64,000 nucleotides of DNA. Origin: Pomphorhynchus laevis. Its lineage: Eukaryota; Acanthocephala; Palaeacanthocephala; Echinorhynchida; Pomphorhynchidae. Of this stretch, positions 44,516 through 54,226 are shown in pieces; the first letter of the stretch is position 1; each line of letters starts with the position of its first letter. The stretch lies in contig WNNJ02001187.1 of assembly GCA_012934845.2 (NCBI GenBank), positions 310,001 through 374,000 of the forward strand, written 5' to 3'. The notes under the pieces were generated by a model. The model was not told the origin of the DNA. It worked only from the letters and a program-made list of their open reading frames with translations, and searched no databases. Both the position numbers and the translations under genes were made by a program.

Positions 44516-44693
44516 TTATCAATGCGCAACATTTACACCTCGCTCTTTTACATAGTGCACATTTATTATGTTGATCGTCTCTCAGTTCACCAGATTCTTC
44601 GGACATGTTGAATTTAGATCGAACGAGCATCTTCTTAAGCGTCTGATGAGTTTTAAAGTATACTATTGGTTGCTTACCAAGCGTTTCACACAT
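44415..44693 (-). pseudogene. PLE-C linker with Cys motif, left arm
   Basis: 92 codons. VYFKTHQTLKKMLVRSKFNM then HNKCALCKRARCKCCALINE: the CxxC/CxCC knuckle that precedes GIY-YIG in canonical PLEs. It overlaps the endonuclease frame, because the break between the two lies just after this motif. Confidence 0.8.
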
Positions 44694-44720
44694 CTAAAAC
44701 GCCTCTACCATTCTTCTACT

Positions 44721-45242
44721 TTATGATGCTAGGGCTGCGTGGTATGTTGTCACACATGCAGACTTATTCGGTCTTTTGGGTTGTGCTGATAAAAGCTCTG
44801 TCCTTGATTTGGGTTTGCGGTAGCACCTCGTTGAGAATACATCTCCCCTAGTTGTACTTAGCTTTTCGATTGTAGAGTCAAGGAAGTTCACAGGATACTC
44901 TAGGTTGCATGTAAATTTCATTTGTCCTTCGTTTAGTTGCTTCAAGAAGGACCGCATTGCATCTTCACTACCATCCCATATGCAAAATACATCGTCGCTA
45001 TACCGCATCCATGAATGCGGCTTCACTAATGAGTTGCTTATTAGTTCTTCTTCGTACATTCCCATATACAGTATCGCATAACATGGTGCTAGGGGTGTAC
45101 CCATGGCAGCACCTTTAAGTTGAATATAACATTGTCCATTAAACGCCACAACATTTCTGCGTAGTATCAGTTCCGTAGCTTTCATTATAAAATCCGCTTC
45201 ATCACTATCTAAAGACGCTGTTGCTCTGTAAATTGCTTTCAT
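44721..45242 (-). pseudogene. PLE-C RT palm and thumb, left arm
   Basis: 173 codons. ADFIMKATELILRRNVVAFN, YIQLKGAAMGTPLAPCYAIL (motif 4), WMRYSDDVFCIW: the catalytic box is YSDD rather than YIDD. Then NFLDSTIEKLS and RCYRKPKSRTELL. Identical over all 173 residues to the right-arm copy. Confidence 0.88.
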
Positions 45243-45516
45243 ACATCTTCATGGGGTATGTTTGGATATAGAGACTCGACATCTAGCGTAAAGATCTTTG
45301 CATTCGCTGGGATTGTATTTTTGATCTGTTTAAATTTCCTCAGAAAATCGTTTGTACTTTCTAAATGAGCCGACACATTCGGTATTACCGGCTTTAGTTT
45401 GCTATAGACATATCGAGAAAGTATCTCTGTTGGTGTACCGAGACAACTCACAATTGGTCTCCCAGGACAGGGAATAGCTATTTTGTGGATTTTCGGTAGC
45501 ATGTAAAAATATCCAG
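45239..45516 (-). pseudogene. PLE-C RT fingers, left arm
   Basis: EPGYFYMLPKIHKIAIPCPG, RPIVSCLGTPTEILSRYVYS, LESTNDFLRKFKQI and KIFTLDVESLYPNIPHEDV (first catalytic Asp). It starts at the junction of the palindrome. It differs from the right arm at three residues. Confidence 0.85.
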
Positions 45517-45607
45517 GTTCGGACCAAAGTCGTTATTTGGTCCCAAAATTATTATTTTGATGAAGCGCAACGACATTTAAACAGTGATACTTATGGAAAA
45601 TTAGATA

Positions 45608-45886
45608 ATGAGGATATTTTTACATGCCCGAAAAATCCACAAAATAGCTATTCCCTGTCCTGGGAGACCAATTGTGAGCTGCCTCGGTACACCAACAGAG
45701 ATACTTTCTCGATATGTCCATAGCAAACTAAAGCCGTTGATACCGAATGTGTCGGCTCATTTAGAAAGTACAAACGATTTTCTGAGGAAATTTAAACAGA
45801 TCAAAAATACAATCCCAGCGATTGCAAAGATCTTTACGCTAGATGTCGAGTCTCTATATCCAAACATACCCCATGAAGATGTATGA
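45608..45886 (+). pseudogene. PLE-C RT fingers, right arm
   Basis: Twin of 45239-45502: KIHKIAIPCPGRPIVSCLGT through SLYPNIPHEDV. Differences are KPL for KPV, YVH for YVY and PAIA for PANA. A one-base length difference near 45626 changes the frame at its start, joining it to the unique spacer sequence. Confidence 0.85.
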
Positions 45887-46404
45887 AAGCAATTTACAGA
45901 GCAACAGCGTCTTTAGATAGTGATGAAGCGGATTTTATAATGAAAGCTACGGAACTGATACTACGCAGAAATGTTGTGGCGTTTAATGGACAATGTTATA
46001 TTCAACTTAAAGGTGCTGCCATGGGTACACCCCTAGCACCATGTTATGCGATACTGTATATGGGAATGTACGAAGAAGAACTAATAAGCAACTCATTAGT
46101 GAAGCCGCATTCATGGATGCGGTATAGCGACGATGTATTTTGCATATGGGATGGTAGTGAAGATGCAATGCGGTCCTTCTTGAAGCAACTAAACGAAGGA
46201 CAAATGAAATTTACATGCAACCTAGAGTATCCTGTGAACTTCCTTGACTCTACAATCGAAAAGCTAAGTACAACTAGGGGAGATGTATTCTCAACGAGGT
46301 GCTACCGCAAACCCAAATCAAGGACAGAGCTTTTATCAGCACAACCCAAAAGACCGAATAAGTCTGCATGTGTGACAACATACCACGCAGCCCTAGCATC
46401 ATAA
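45883..46404 (+). pseudogene. PLE-C RT palm and thumb, right arm
   Basis: Identical in protein to the left-arm copy, including the YSDD box and the same frame break before it. A break shared by both arms means that the source was already defective or that the arms were copied from one another. Confidence 0.88.
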
Positions 46405-46431
46405 AGTAGAAGAATGGTAGAGGCGTTTTAG

Positions 46432-46710
46432 ATGTGTGAAACGCTTGGTAAGCAACCAATAGTATACTTTAAAACTCATCAGACGCTTAAGAAGATGCTC
46501 GTTCGATCTAAATTCAACATGTCCGAAGAATCTGGTGAACTGAGAGACGATCAACATAATAAATGTGCACTATGTAAAAGAGCGAGGTGTAAATGTTGCG
46601 CATTGATAAATGAGACAAAGACGTTTCGAAGCAATGAAACAAAACTTGAATATCGACTCTCACATAAATCCGACTGCAAGACGAGAAACTGTTTACATCG
46701 CATCCTGTAA
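46432..46710 (+). pseudogene. PLE-C linker with Cys motif, right arm
   Basis: Twin of 44415-44693, same residues, including KCALCKRARCKCC. Confidence 0.8.
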
Positions 46711-47008
46711 GCAGGGGTATAAACAATATGTTGGTGAGACATCCAACTCTCTAAGCATTCGTGTTAACAATCGAAGAGTAGGTATCAAGCGAAACGATGC
46801 AACAGAAGGCACGGTTAGACATGCACTAATACATAGAGACGATAACAGGTGTCAACAAGAATATTACAATTATACAATAATTGAACAGGATTTTAATTGT
46901 GACAAAAATCGAAAAGGAGCGGAAATGAAATGGATATCACAAATAATGGCAGATGCTCCTTACGAGCTTACAGCTGCAACTCTATTAAAGTGGCAAGACA
47001 TCACGTAA
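46610..47008 (+). pseudogene. PLE-C GIY-YIG endonuclease, right arm
   Basis: Twin of 44117-44515 with APYEL for APYGL. CTGACGA…GAAACG at 47075-47103 follows the stop by about 70 bp and marks the 3' end region. Confidence 0.85.
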
Positions 47009-47153
47009 CGAATAATAATTCGCTTTTTCTACATCTTTTGCATTGTGCCTATGATTTTGTGTTTTCTAGATATACTGACGAAGTCCCCTATAAAGGACGA
47101 AACGTTTAAAAAAATTATAAGTGTCTTTGGCTGTTTTTTCTACTACATTAAAG

Positions 47154-47480
47154 TTTATTTATAATATCATTATAATATCATGATATTATAATATCATGAT
47201 AATTAACACCGTTGGGTGGGACTTCTTTTTAAGGGCAAAATTATAAGTTTTCAAATTGTAACACCAGCAAAAACAAAGTAAATATATTTTTACGTTTCGG
47301 CGTTCACCCCTTTATCGATTGTAAGTAGTAGTTGTTGGCAAGATAGTTTAAACAATCTTTCTAACAACTACTAATCAGAAACTGTTGATTTTACCTGTTA
47401 CTAACCGGCAGCAATCGTCATATTTGTCGAAATCTAGCACTGGGCGTCGTTTGCTATTGAGGACTAATCTATAAGAGTCA
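47154..47480. other. PLE-like end and hairpin, no gene
   Basis: TTTTTACGTTTCGGCGTTCACC (split here at 47291-47312) resembles a PLE end on minus; GTAGTTGTTGGCAAGAT…ATCTTTCTAACAACTAC (47327-47372) is an imperfect hairpin. No coding content. Confidence 0.45.
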
Positions 47481-47499
47481 AATTACGTAAATACAGTCA

Positions 47500-48240
47500 C
47501 AAAATGGAGGCAAATGGCTATATGCTTACCTCAGTTGTTTTTGAAACGTATGGGGATGCAACACAGAGGGCTTAAGTTTCATTCGCAAAATAGCTAACTA
47601 TATTGCTGCTCGTCAGAACGTTCCTTATTTAAAAGTAGCTGAAGAATTATTCCAGCGCATTTTGGTGGTTCTTACCAGATAAAGCGTTAAAGCACTCTTG
47701 AATAACATTTCAGACGAGGATACATGGACGATTAGAGAACGCATTGAATATTCTAAAGACCCTCGATACCGACACATCTCTCAGCACCTAGAGTTCCTTA
47801 GCATTCGCCAAAAACAGATCCTTCCTTTTAGTAAACTGCATGGATCCTTTCCCACTTTTATCAAAATTCACAATAGATTCTGGGGAGTGTATCGATTCTT
47901 GAGCTGCCCTGGATTAAGTAGTTCAATCAATTATCCGATCGCCAGAGGCTGATTTAATCGAATCCAGCGAATTGCGTTTGTTGCAATGAGGATACCTTTA
48001 TAAAGACGAACCTAAGAATTGTGTTATCGACTCGGACCAAACATACGAGCAATTTTGCCTTGCACGTCCTCTAACGAATGAAAGTTCTGAGCAAAATCAG
48101 TCTATCGAACGAGCGAACAATATCTCTTCAGAAGGTCGACACACTTATGTTATTAAGGGCAAACTGGAAGCACATGTATTAATGCTCGCCTAGTCTTTTG
48201 AGCATTCTACCGCGGTATTATTGCACAACATATTGAAAGG
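47500..48240 (+). pseudogene. RT-polyprotein C terminus, decayed
   Basis: The start reads TSVVFETYGDATQRA and, past a stop, IRKIANYIAARQNVPYLKVA and EELFQRILVVL. The ETYG plus QRI blocks fit the C-terminal region of the RT lineage at 2.8 and 19.9 kb, in a more diverged form. The 84-codon frame at 47698-47952 (EDTWTIRERIEYSKDPRYRH …) follows and has no recognised domain; it may be the next part of the same element. Confidence 0.4.
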
Positions 48241-48489
48241 GACAACATAATCGGGTTGGATAAGTGACTTGGACAACGAGACCATATATAGCGATATATG
48301 GTGACTGTTTTTGGGAACAATAAAATTGGATTCATCTTTAATATTACTGTATTAATAATTTAATACGTTAAATTACGCATTTGATCACGAATCTTATCTC
48401 GAATACAACTTTCAATCTGACCGATATCTAAACAGTTAACAATTTAAGTTTATAGTTTACTGTATTGCTGAGTGAATTAGTGCAGGGGA
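48241..48489. other. No gene recognised
   Basis: AT-rich with no supported content. Confidence 0.4.
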
Positions 48490-48720
48490 TTTTTATGGTT
48501 AGATAGTAAATAATATACTTTCTATTAGAATGGAATACTAGTCAAATATCATCATTATAAATACATTATTATGTAGGTGACACATCTGTTATCTTGAGTT
48601 GAAGAGTAGGAGTCGAAACCTTGATGACATTACAGTTTGTTATTTCTCATCCTTATTTTAATACTTTGAAATATTTTAATAAAATAACTTTTACTAATTT
48701 TATTTATTAATCAAATCATA
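48490..48720 (+). mobile_element. Old Naiad tail
   Basis: Plus-sense, diverged: AATAATATACTTTCTATTAG, a degraded pseudoknot block (GAGTAGGAGTCGAAACC) and the TTTATTAATCAA tail. The terminal motif is not clear. Confidence 0.55.
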
Positions 48721-48779
48721 AAAATTGAATTTAGAAAATTCTTCCGTATAATCTGAATTTTGAAAAATTTTAAGATTAA

Positions 48780-49390
48780 AGTATTTTCCCATGATACGTT
48801 CGATGTGCTCATCAATTGTTCAGGGCGTTTAAACATCGAGATAAATAGAAAAAGAAAATTATTGTTAATTCATTTTCGACTATTGTAATAATCCTACTTA
48901 AGTGTTATGCTTTTTAAAGATAACATAAGACTTGAGAATGACTATTGCAGAGTCGAAAATTTGTGAACAATAATTTATTATCTAATTATTCCTCACAAAC
49001 AGCTGATACTTCATCAGCATTAATCAATCATTGTCTGAATTATAACAACGAACCTGATTAAAATATTAATTTACAAAATATAAATCAACAAAATCTTTTT
49101 AAAAATAAATTTAAACTAAGCGAAAAATATTTAAAAATAATGTCCAATGATACGTTCGATGTGCTCTTCAATTGTTCAGGGCGTTTAAACATCGAGAGGA
49201 ATAGAAAAATAAAATTTGTGAGCAATAACTTATTATTTTATTATTCCTCTTGATGTTTAAGATGCAATAAAATAAGAGTAAAAATAACTTTTGAAAAGGA
49301 CTATTTCAATAGTCGAACATTTTTGATTTATTTTATTTAAAATTAATTTATTTTATTATTCATCTCGATGTTTAAACGCCCTGATCAATA
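48780..49390. repeat. GTTTAAACATCGAG foldback repeat
   Basis: GATACGTTCGATGTGCTC plus TTCAGGGCGTTTAAACATCGAG occurs at 48790-48840 and 49149-49200 in plus, and CTCGATGTTTAAACGCCCTG at 49360-49383 in minus orientation. Related CTTTTTAAAGATAACATAAG flanks suggest a hairpin family of which only arms remain. No coding content. Confidence 0.65.
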
Positions 49391-49426
49391 AAAGTATTTA
49401 TTTTTAATTTATATATAGTACAAAAT

Positions 49427-49672
49427 ACGAAAACTCACTTTTAACAACATCAATATCGTCAATAACTTGAGGTTTAGAAAGGTCAAATAATCGTCATTTG
49501 AATATGGATTCATATGGATTTTTTTCTTGTCAAGAAATTGTTGTTGTTAATATTTGTTCTTATTGACATTTAATTAATGAACATGGCAGTTACTAAACAA
49601 AATTCAATTTTGACATCAACCATAATATAACAATTATAAATCAGATCAGTTAACTGAGTCTGAGTATTTTAA
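49427..49672. mobile_element. Two Naiad tail ends facing outward
   Basis: A weak plus-sense motif (TACGAAAACTCAC, 49427-49447) and a good minus-sense one (ATCAGTTAACTGAGTCTGAG, 49640-49672). The second continues into tail sequence and is broken by the palindrome at 49723. Confidence 0.5.
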
Positions 49673-49722
49673 ATTATTTATAAATTAAAAATAATGCTAA
49701 ATAAAAATTTAAATAATTTTTT

Positions 49723-49902
49723 TTGTAAAACATGTAAGCCAGACGCGAAAGAATGACGAATGCCGTTTCGTCATCACAATGACTCATCAGTGTCAGATCC
49801 CTCCCACTACTGGATGCAGAGGAGGGATCTGGCACTGATGAGTCATTGTGATGACGAAACGGCATTCGTCATTCTTTCGCGTCTGGCTTACATGTTTTAC
49901 AA
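49723..49902. repeat. Palindromic retrozyme fragment
   Basis: Arms 49723-49804 and 49821-49902 (82 bp, one mismatch seen) around 16 bp. Each arm carries half of the repeat unit at 14.2-15.2 kb, including CTGATGA, the GTCAT/ATGAC stem and GAAACG. A fused head-to-head pair, inserted in Naiad tail. Confidence 0.85.
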
Positions 49903-50153
49903 GAAATTCACGCGGAATGGTCTCACTCTCCTTCACTTAAATAATTTAATAATAAATAATTATTATAAAATAATTAAAAAAATCAAAATTCAATTTTCAA
50001 TTTTTAATGAAAAACAATTTAATATTGGCCATATTGATATTATTTAATCCTCTATTGAGTAAATTTTGATGTTTGTATTTGCTCTAATTAACTTTGGTTG
50101 AGATATAAAACCGATTGCAATTCACATTACACGCTTAAATTCGATTTTGTTTA

Positions 50154-50360
50154 ATGTTTGTGCAATATCTTTTGAATTCTAGCCTTTCTACTTTCTTTTT
50201 ATTACGTTTGCCATCTAATTGGAAATGTTATGCTGCGCTGGCATGTGCAAACTGTAAAATGACATTTAAGAATGCATTCAGATCATTAGTGTGCAATTTT
50301 ATTGCCAATAAAACGCTTGAAGATTGTGTACATAATTGTATCACTGAGAATAGAGATTAA
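50154..50360 (+). CDS. Small cysteine-rich protein, possibly secreted
   Basis: 68 codons. Residues 1-20 are hydrophobic enough for a signal peptide (FVQYLLNSSLSTFFLLRLPS). After it come six cysteines: WKC, LAC, ANC, LVC, EDC, HNC. A TATA-like AT run precedes it and the surroundings (50.04-51.2 kb) have no recognised repeat. No family recognised; a single-exon small secreted protein or a terminal exon are both possible. Confidence 0.35.
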   Translation: MFVQYLLNSSLSTFFLLRLPSNWKCYAALACANCKMTFKNAFRSLVCNFIANKTLEDCVHNCITENRD

Positions 50361-51248
50361 ACTATAAAAGCGGCATATCATAAATTGATTTCTTATTTTT
50401 CTCTGGGCTAATCAACCCATGACCCTATTATTCTCTCTATTAGACATTACAGTTTTATTACTTTACCAATTTTTACAAATTCGTGTACATCTATTTTAAA
50501 ATGGGACCCTAAAGTAAAATAACCTGAATGTCATTAGAAATAAATGATCTTCTCCAAATGGCAAACTTCAATGAGTTATCTTCAGGGCACATACTGCACA
50601 GCAGGTCATATAGCGATTATCAAACATGTTGTATTTTCTAAAATGCTCATTAAAATACTCACTATTATCGAATTAATATTTCCAAAAATGATGTTTAAGT
50701 TCTGGTGGTGTACTTTGTCGAGAACGTCAACATTACAAAATTCAGATAAAACTTACAATATATTAAGTATATTAATATATTATAAGTATGTATATTAATA
50801 TAAATATATTAACATACATATATATGTTCTTATATTTTAGCATTTTCACATCCAGATAAAATTTATTAATTTTAAATGTGGATTTTTACTTTGAACATAA
50901 CGCATACGTTAAAATGTCTAATTCTATACGTTACGTACCAAGTAGAATGATTTGTCGTAATTGACAAAATCTATCTTTTTGACAATGTAATGTCGCAATT
51001 ACTATAAACTTAAGCATGAATTTATAATTATATTTTTATTTATGTTTTAATTTAATTAATCGAGTTATTTTTAATCTAATTATTAAGTTGTTAAACTTCA
51101 TAATTAGTTGTTTTACCTAACCGCGTAAAATATCCAACCGCGAAAAGTATTATTTAAAATGATAAAAATTAAATTTTTATTTATAAATAATTTAATGTTA
51201 ATTCAATAAGGAAATAATGTGAGAATTTAATGTTCAAATTAAATTCAA
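50361..51248. other. AT-rich spacer with one weak frame
   Basis: The 84-codon frame at 50544-50798 (IAIIKHVVFSKMLIKILTII …) is hydrophobic but has no domain. Otherwise nothing supported. Confidence 0.4.
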
Positions 51249-52195
51249 TAATCAAATCAACTGACGAGTCTACGTATTTAATATAATTATAAAATAATAA
51301 TGCTAAATCAAAATTTAATAATTAGAAAATAGATAATTACAAATAATTGTTACATGATTTTAATAAGTATATTATATAACTTATATCAAGTTAAAATAAA
51401 AAATTGAACTTTAAAATAAAAGTCAATTTTTATGAATCGAATAAAAAAATAACAGGCGTTATATCAGAATTAAAATTAGAGGTCATCAGGATGAACTACT
51501 ATGCGATCAGGTTTTGCCCCTAAATCTTCTACCCAGCATAACCGCCGGTCCAAATACGTGCTAATGATGAATTTCCTCTTATTAAATTTGATCATTATTC
51601 TAATACAAAGTATATTATTTATTATCCATTCATAAAAATTTTCCGCAATAGATTTTAAATTTATTCTTTTGTTTATTGTGTTGATTTGTATATTTTACTA
51701 TTTTCTGCTTGATGTTATTTTTATAGTAACCTAGTTTAAGATATGTATCTATTAAATTATTTAAATGATTTTGAAGAAAGCCAATATCTTTACATATTGT
51801 TGCAATTCTTAAAATTTCATTATTTAATGTATTATATTTTATATTATATGGTATGCATGAATGATCATGCAAAAATATGTTTCTTGGATATTTAAATATG
51901 TCATCTTTACGATATAAATTAATAGTAGTTTTAGTTAATGTTAATTTAATGTTCATATCTAGATATACACCTTCTTTATCATTAATATTGGTTTTGTTAA
52001 GAATAAGGCTTTCTGGATAAATGTGCTCACTAATTGAATAAAAATTATTAGAATTAAATACACATATATCATCAATATATCGAAACATATATTTCATATA
52101 TTTATATTGTTTAGATTTAGTTTTTACACTGTTATGAACAAATTCATATTCTATAAAGCTTAAAAACAAGTCAGCTATAATTGGGCTAATATTAC
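51249..52195 (-). mobile_element. Naiad PLE copy, 3' half
   Basis: Terminal motif 51249-51282, tail, altered pseudoknot block (51495-51560, AACTACTATGCGATCAGG), then RT up to motif 4. Truncated at 52195 where a plus-sense tail begins. Confidence 0.85.
51630..52169 (-). pseudogene. Naiad RT, palm end and thumb
   Basis: 179 codons without a stop: FLSFIEYEFVHNSVKTKSKQ, FRYIDDICVFN, EGVYLDMNIKLTLTK, DDIFKYPRN, CIPYNIKYNTLNNEILRIAT and the C terminus IYCGKFL. It shows that the family's protein ends about 140 residues after YIDD, with no downstream endonuclease. Confidence 0.82.
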
Positions 52196-52199
52196 CACA

Positions 52200-52780
52200 T
52201 AATAAGAATCATTCATAATAAGAATTATCTAATTCTTATTCTGATACAACGCCTGTTATTTATTAGTCAATTCATAAAAATGACGTTTATTTTAAATTTT
52301 ATTTTTTATTTTTATTTTTTAACTTGATTAAAATTATAGAAAATCTAAAAACAATTATTAATTTTATTATTTAATTATTAAATTTTGATTTAGCATTATT
52401 ATGTTTTGTTTATTTTATAATTATATTAAATACGTAGACTCAGTTAGCTGATTTAATATGTAAATAATTGAGTTATTTGTTTGTAATTACTCTATTCTAA
52501 GATACTCTATTACTCATTCGTTTAAAATAATAAATATTTATATTATTATGTTATAATTACTAATATAATTACTAATTATAAAACATTTATTTTTTGATAT
52601 TTCGTCTGTTATACAACGTCTGTTATTTATTAGTCAATTCATAAAAATGACGTTTATTTTAAATTTCAATTTTTAATTTTAACTTGATTTAAATTATAGA
52701 AAATCTAATTTGATTTAGCATTATTATCTTTTGTTTATTTTATAATTATAAATACGTAGACTCAGTCAGCTGATTTGATT
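52200..52780 (+). mobile_element. Two Naiad tails, plus sense
   Basis: Tails end at 52452 and 52780 with TACGTAGACTCAGTTAGCTG and …CAGTCAGCTG. The first meets the minus-sense copy head to head at about 52195. Both share TTATTAGTCAATTCATAAAA. Confidence 0.8.
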
Positions 52781-53045
52781 TCTTTATCATCAATATTGGT
52801 TTTGTTAAGAATAAGGCTTTCTGGATAAATTTGTTCACTAATTGAATAAAAAATTATTAGAATTAAATACACATATATCATCAATGTATCGAAACATATA
52901 TTTCATATCTTTATATAATTTAGATTTATTTTTTAAACAGTTATGAACAAATTCATATTATATAAAGCTTAAAAACAAGTCAGCTATAATTGGGCTACTA
53001 TTACCTCCTATTGGAACAAATTTTATTTGTCTAAGATTTCATATA
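52781..53045 (-). mobile_element. Naiad RT fragment
   Basis: Minus-sense RT from motif 4 (GGNSSPIIADL equivalent at about 53000) past YIDD (52880) to EGVYLD (52783). Abuts a plus-sense tail. Confidence 0.75.
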
Positions 53046-53069
53046 ACTTATATCAAGTTTAATATTATT

Positions 53070-53270
53070 TAAGCTAAATATTATTTAAGCTAAATATTAT
53101 ATTTATTATATGTTTTTGTAATTTAGAATTATTTTTTATAAATAATTTATGAACAAATTCATGTTTTATGAATTTAAAATGTTCAAAATTTGTTTTTTCA
53201 TTATTATTTGTTAATTGCATAATTAAATTAGTGCGTCAAATTTATTAAAATTAACTAAAATATGATTTTT
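53070..53270 (-). repeat. 200-bp repeat shared with 33.7 kb
   Basis: Complement of 33680-33880 with very few changes; on minus it reads KFIKHEFVHKLFIKNN. It lies 60 bp downstream of the stop of the eve gene. Confidence 0.6.
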
Positions 53271-53336
53271 AATTTAATCTGCACAAATTGGTTAAAACAC
53301 GCGCATATGAAAACGGAATGATCTAAATCTAACATA

Positions 53337-53855
53337 TTATTGTTTTCTTGTGGTGTCGGCTTCATTCTGTTCTTCGCATGATAACTTGCTTTCCATCTTT
53401 ATTAAATCATCATGACATAATCCATCTTCTGATCGGTTATAATTCAGTTTATTAGCAAAAATCTGATTAATGTTAAAATTTGTCCAAGAAGTTGATGTTG
53501 ACGCCGCTGTATCACTGTTGTTAATACTATGCTGTATCCATGGAGAAGCTACAATTGATGGTAATACAAATGACGCTGATGCCGCATAAGTACTCATGAA
53601 ATTGTTGGGTTGAATTTGATCTACTTTTAACTGTTGTGAGTTCAACTTGGTTGATAAATTTGTAGATGCGTTACCACCTGTGCCGATAAAAGACGGAACT
53701 GAATTCGTTAAAACTTGATTTTGATGAAATCCGTAGCATGCCATTGCTGTTGCAGCTGCTTGAACCATATATGAATATACCAACGGGTCCGACGCAAATG
53801 CTGGAAAAGCAAATTTTTGACGCTTATCCTTCATCCTTCTGTTTTGAAACCAAAC
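53337..53855 (-). CDS. eve: Even-skipped/Evx homeobox gene, last exon
   Basis: A homeodomain transcription factor of the Eve/Evx class. This exon begins [14 protein letters not shown], the third half of the recognition helix (homeodomain residues 47 onward, with Gln50, Asn51, Arg53), then [20 protein letters not shown], which matches the SDP…QAAA block after the homeodomain of Eve proteins. About 150 residues of Ser/Thr/Asn-rich tail follow to the stop. The splice acceptor AG is at 53856-53857, so the exon starts at 53855. No C-terminal Groucho-type LFKPY was seen. The first homeodomain part lies in the exon at 56257-56519. Confidence 0.92.
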   Translation of the reverse strand, partial: VWFQNRRMKDKRQKFAFPAFASDPLVYSYMVQAAATAMACYGFHQNQVLTNSVPSFIGTGGNASTNLSTKLNSQQLKVDQIQPNNFMSTYAASASFVLPSIVASPWIQHSINNSDTAASTSTSWTNFNINQIFANKLNYNRSEDGLCHDDLIKMESKLSCEEQNEADTTRKQ

Positions 53856-54079
53856 CTTAATTCGCAGGAAACAAGTTTATCAATAAATGAATTTTAAATT
53901 TATTATCTAATCAGTAAACTGCGAATGAAATGACTCGTTTTAAGCCTTTAGAATATAATTTCACTTGAAATCAGAAAATTAAAAATCTGTTTATAATTTC
54001 AATAATTTCACCAAGTTGCAAAATTATAATATAATCCACTTAACATCCACTTAATATGTAAATGTATTGAGCTGGCAAT

Positions 54080-54226
54080 GAGCTGGATCAAATAAAGAAG
54101 GAAAATTTTATTTGATATTTCACTAACTTCTGTTAACATCTTCATAATATTTTCTGAAGATGGTAACATAGGTTAGCGAAATTGCAAATATTTTTTTTCT
54201 TTCTTTGATCCAGCTCTAATAATTCT
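54080..54226. repeat. Foldback hairpin family 1, copy d
   Basis: GCTGGATCAAATAAAGAAGG … CTTCTGTTAACATCTTC and the complement GAAGATGGTAACATAGGTTA then GATCCAGCTC. The loop box is CTGAAGATGGTAAC; GAAA has changed to GAAATTGC. It lies in the eve intron. Confidence 0.8.

Larger units (their letters stand above)
43973..47153. mobile_element. PLE-C, 3.2-kb inverted duplication
   Basis: Left arm about 43973-45514 (sense minus), right arm about 45612-47153 (sense plus), about 97-bp spacer. The coordinates of matching bases sum to 91125-91126 throughout. Both arms carry RT from the FYMLPKIHK block, Cys-rich linker, GIY-YIG and 3' end with CTGACGA…GAAACGT. The spacer (45515-45611) reads WSQNYYFDEAQRHLNSDTYG on plus, a more N-terminal RT piece found only once. 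Both arms share the same frame breaks. Confidence 0.92.

Noticed and set aside
44383-44851. Plus-strand frames in the PLE-C left arm (mirrored on minus in the right arm)
   Set aside because: Antisense shadows of RT and endonuclease; the same frames occur as mirror images in the other arm.
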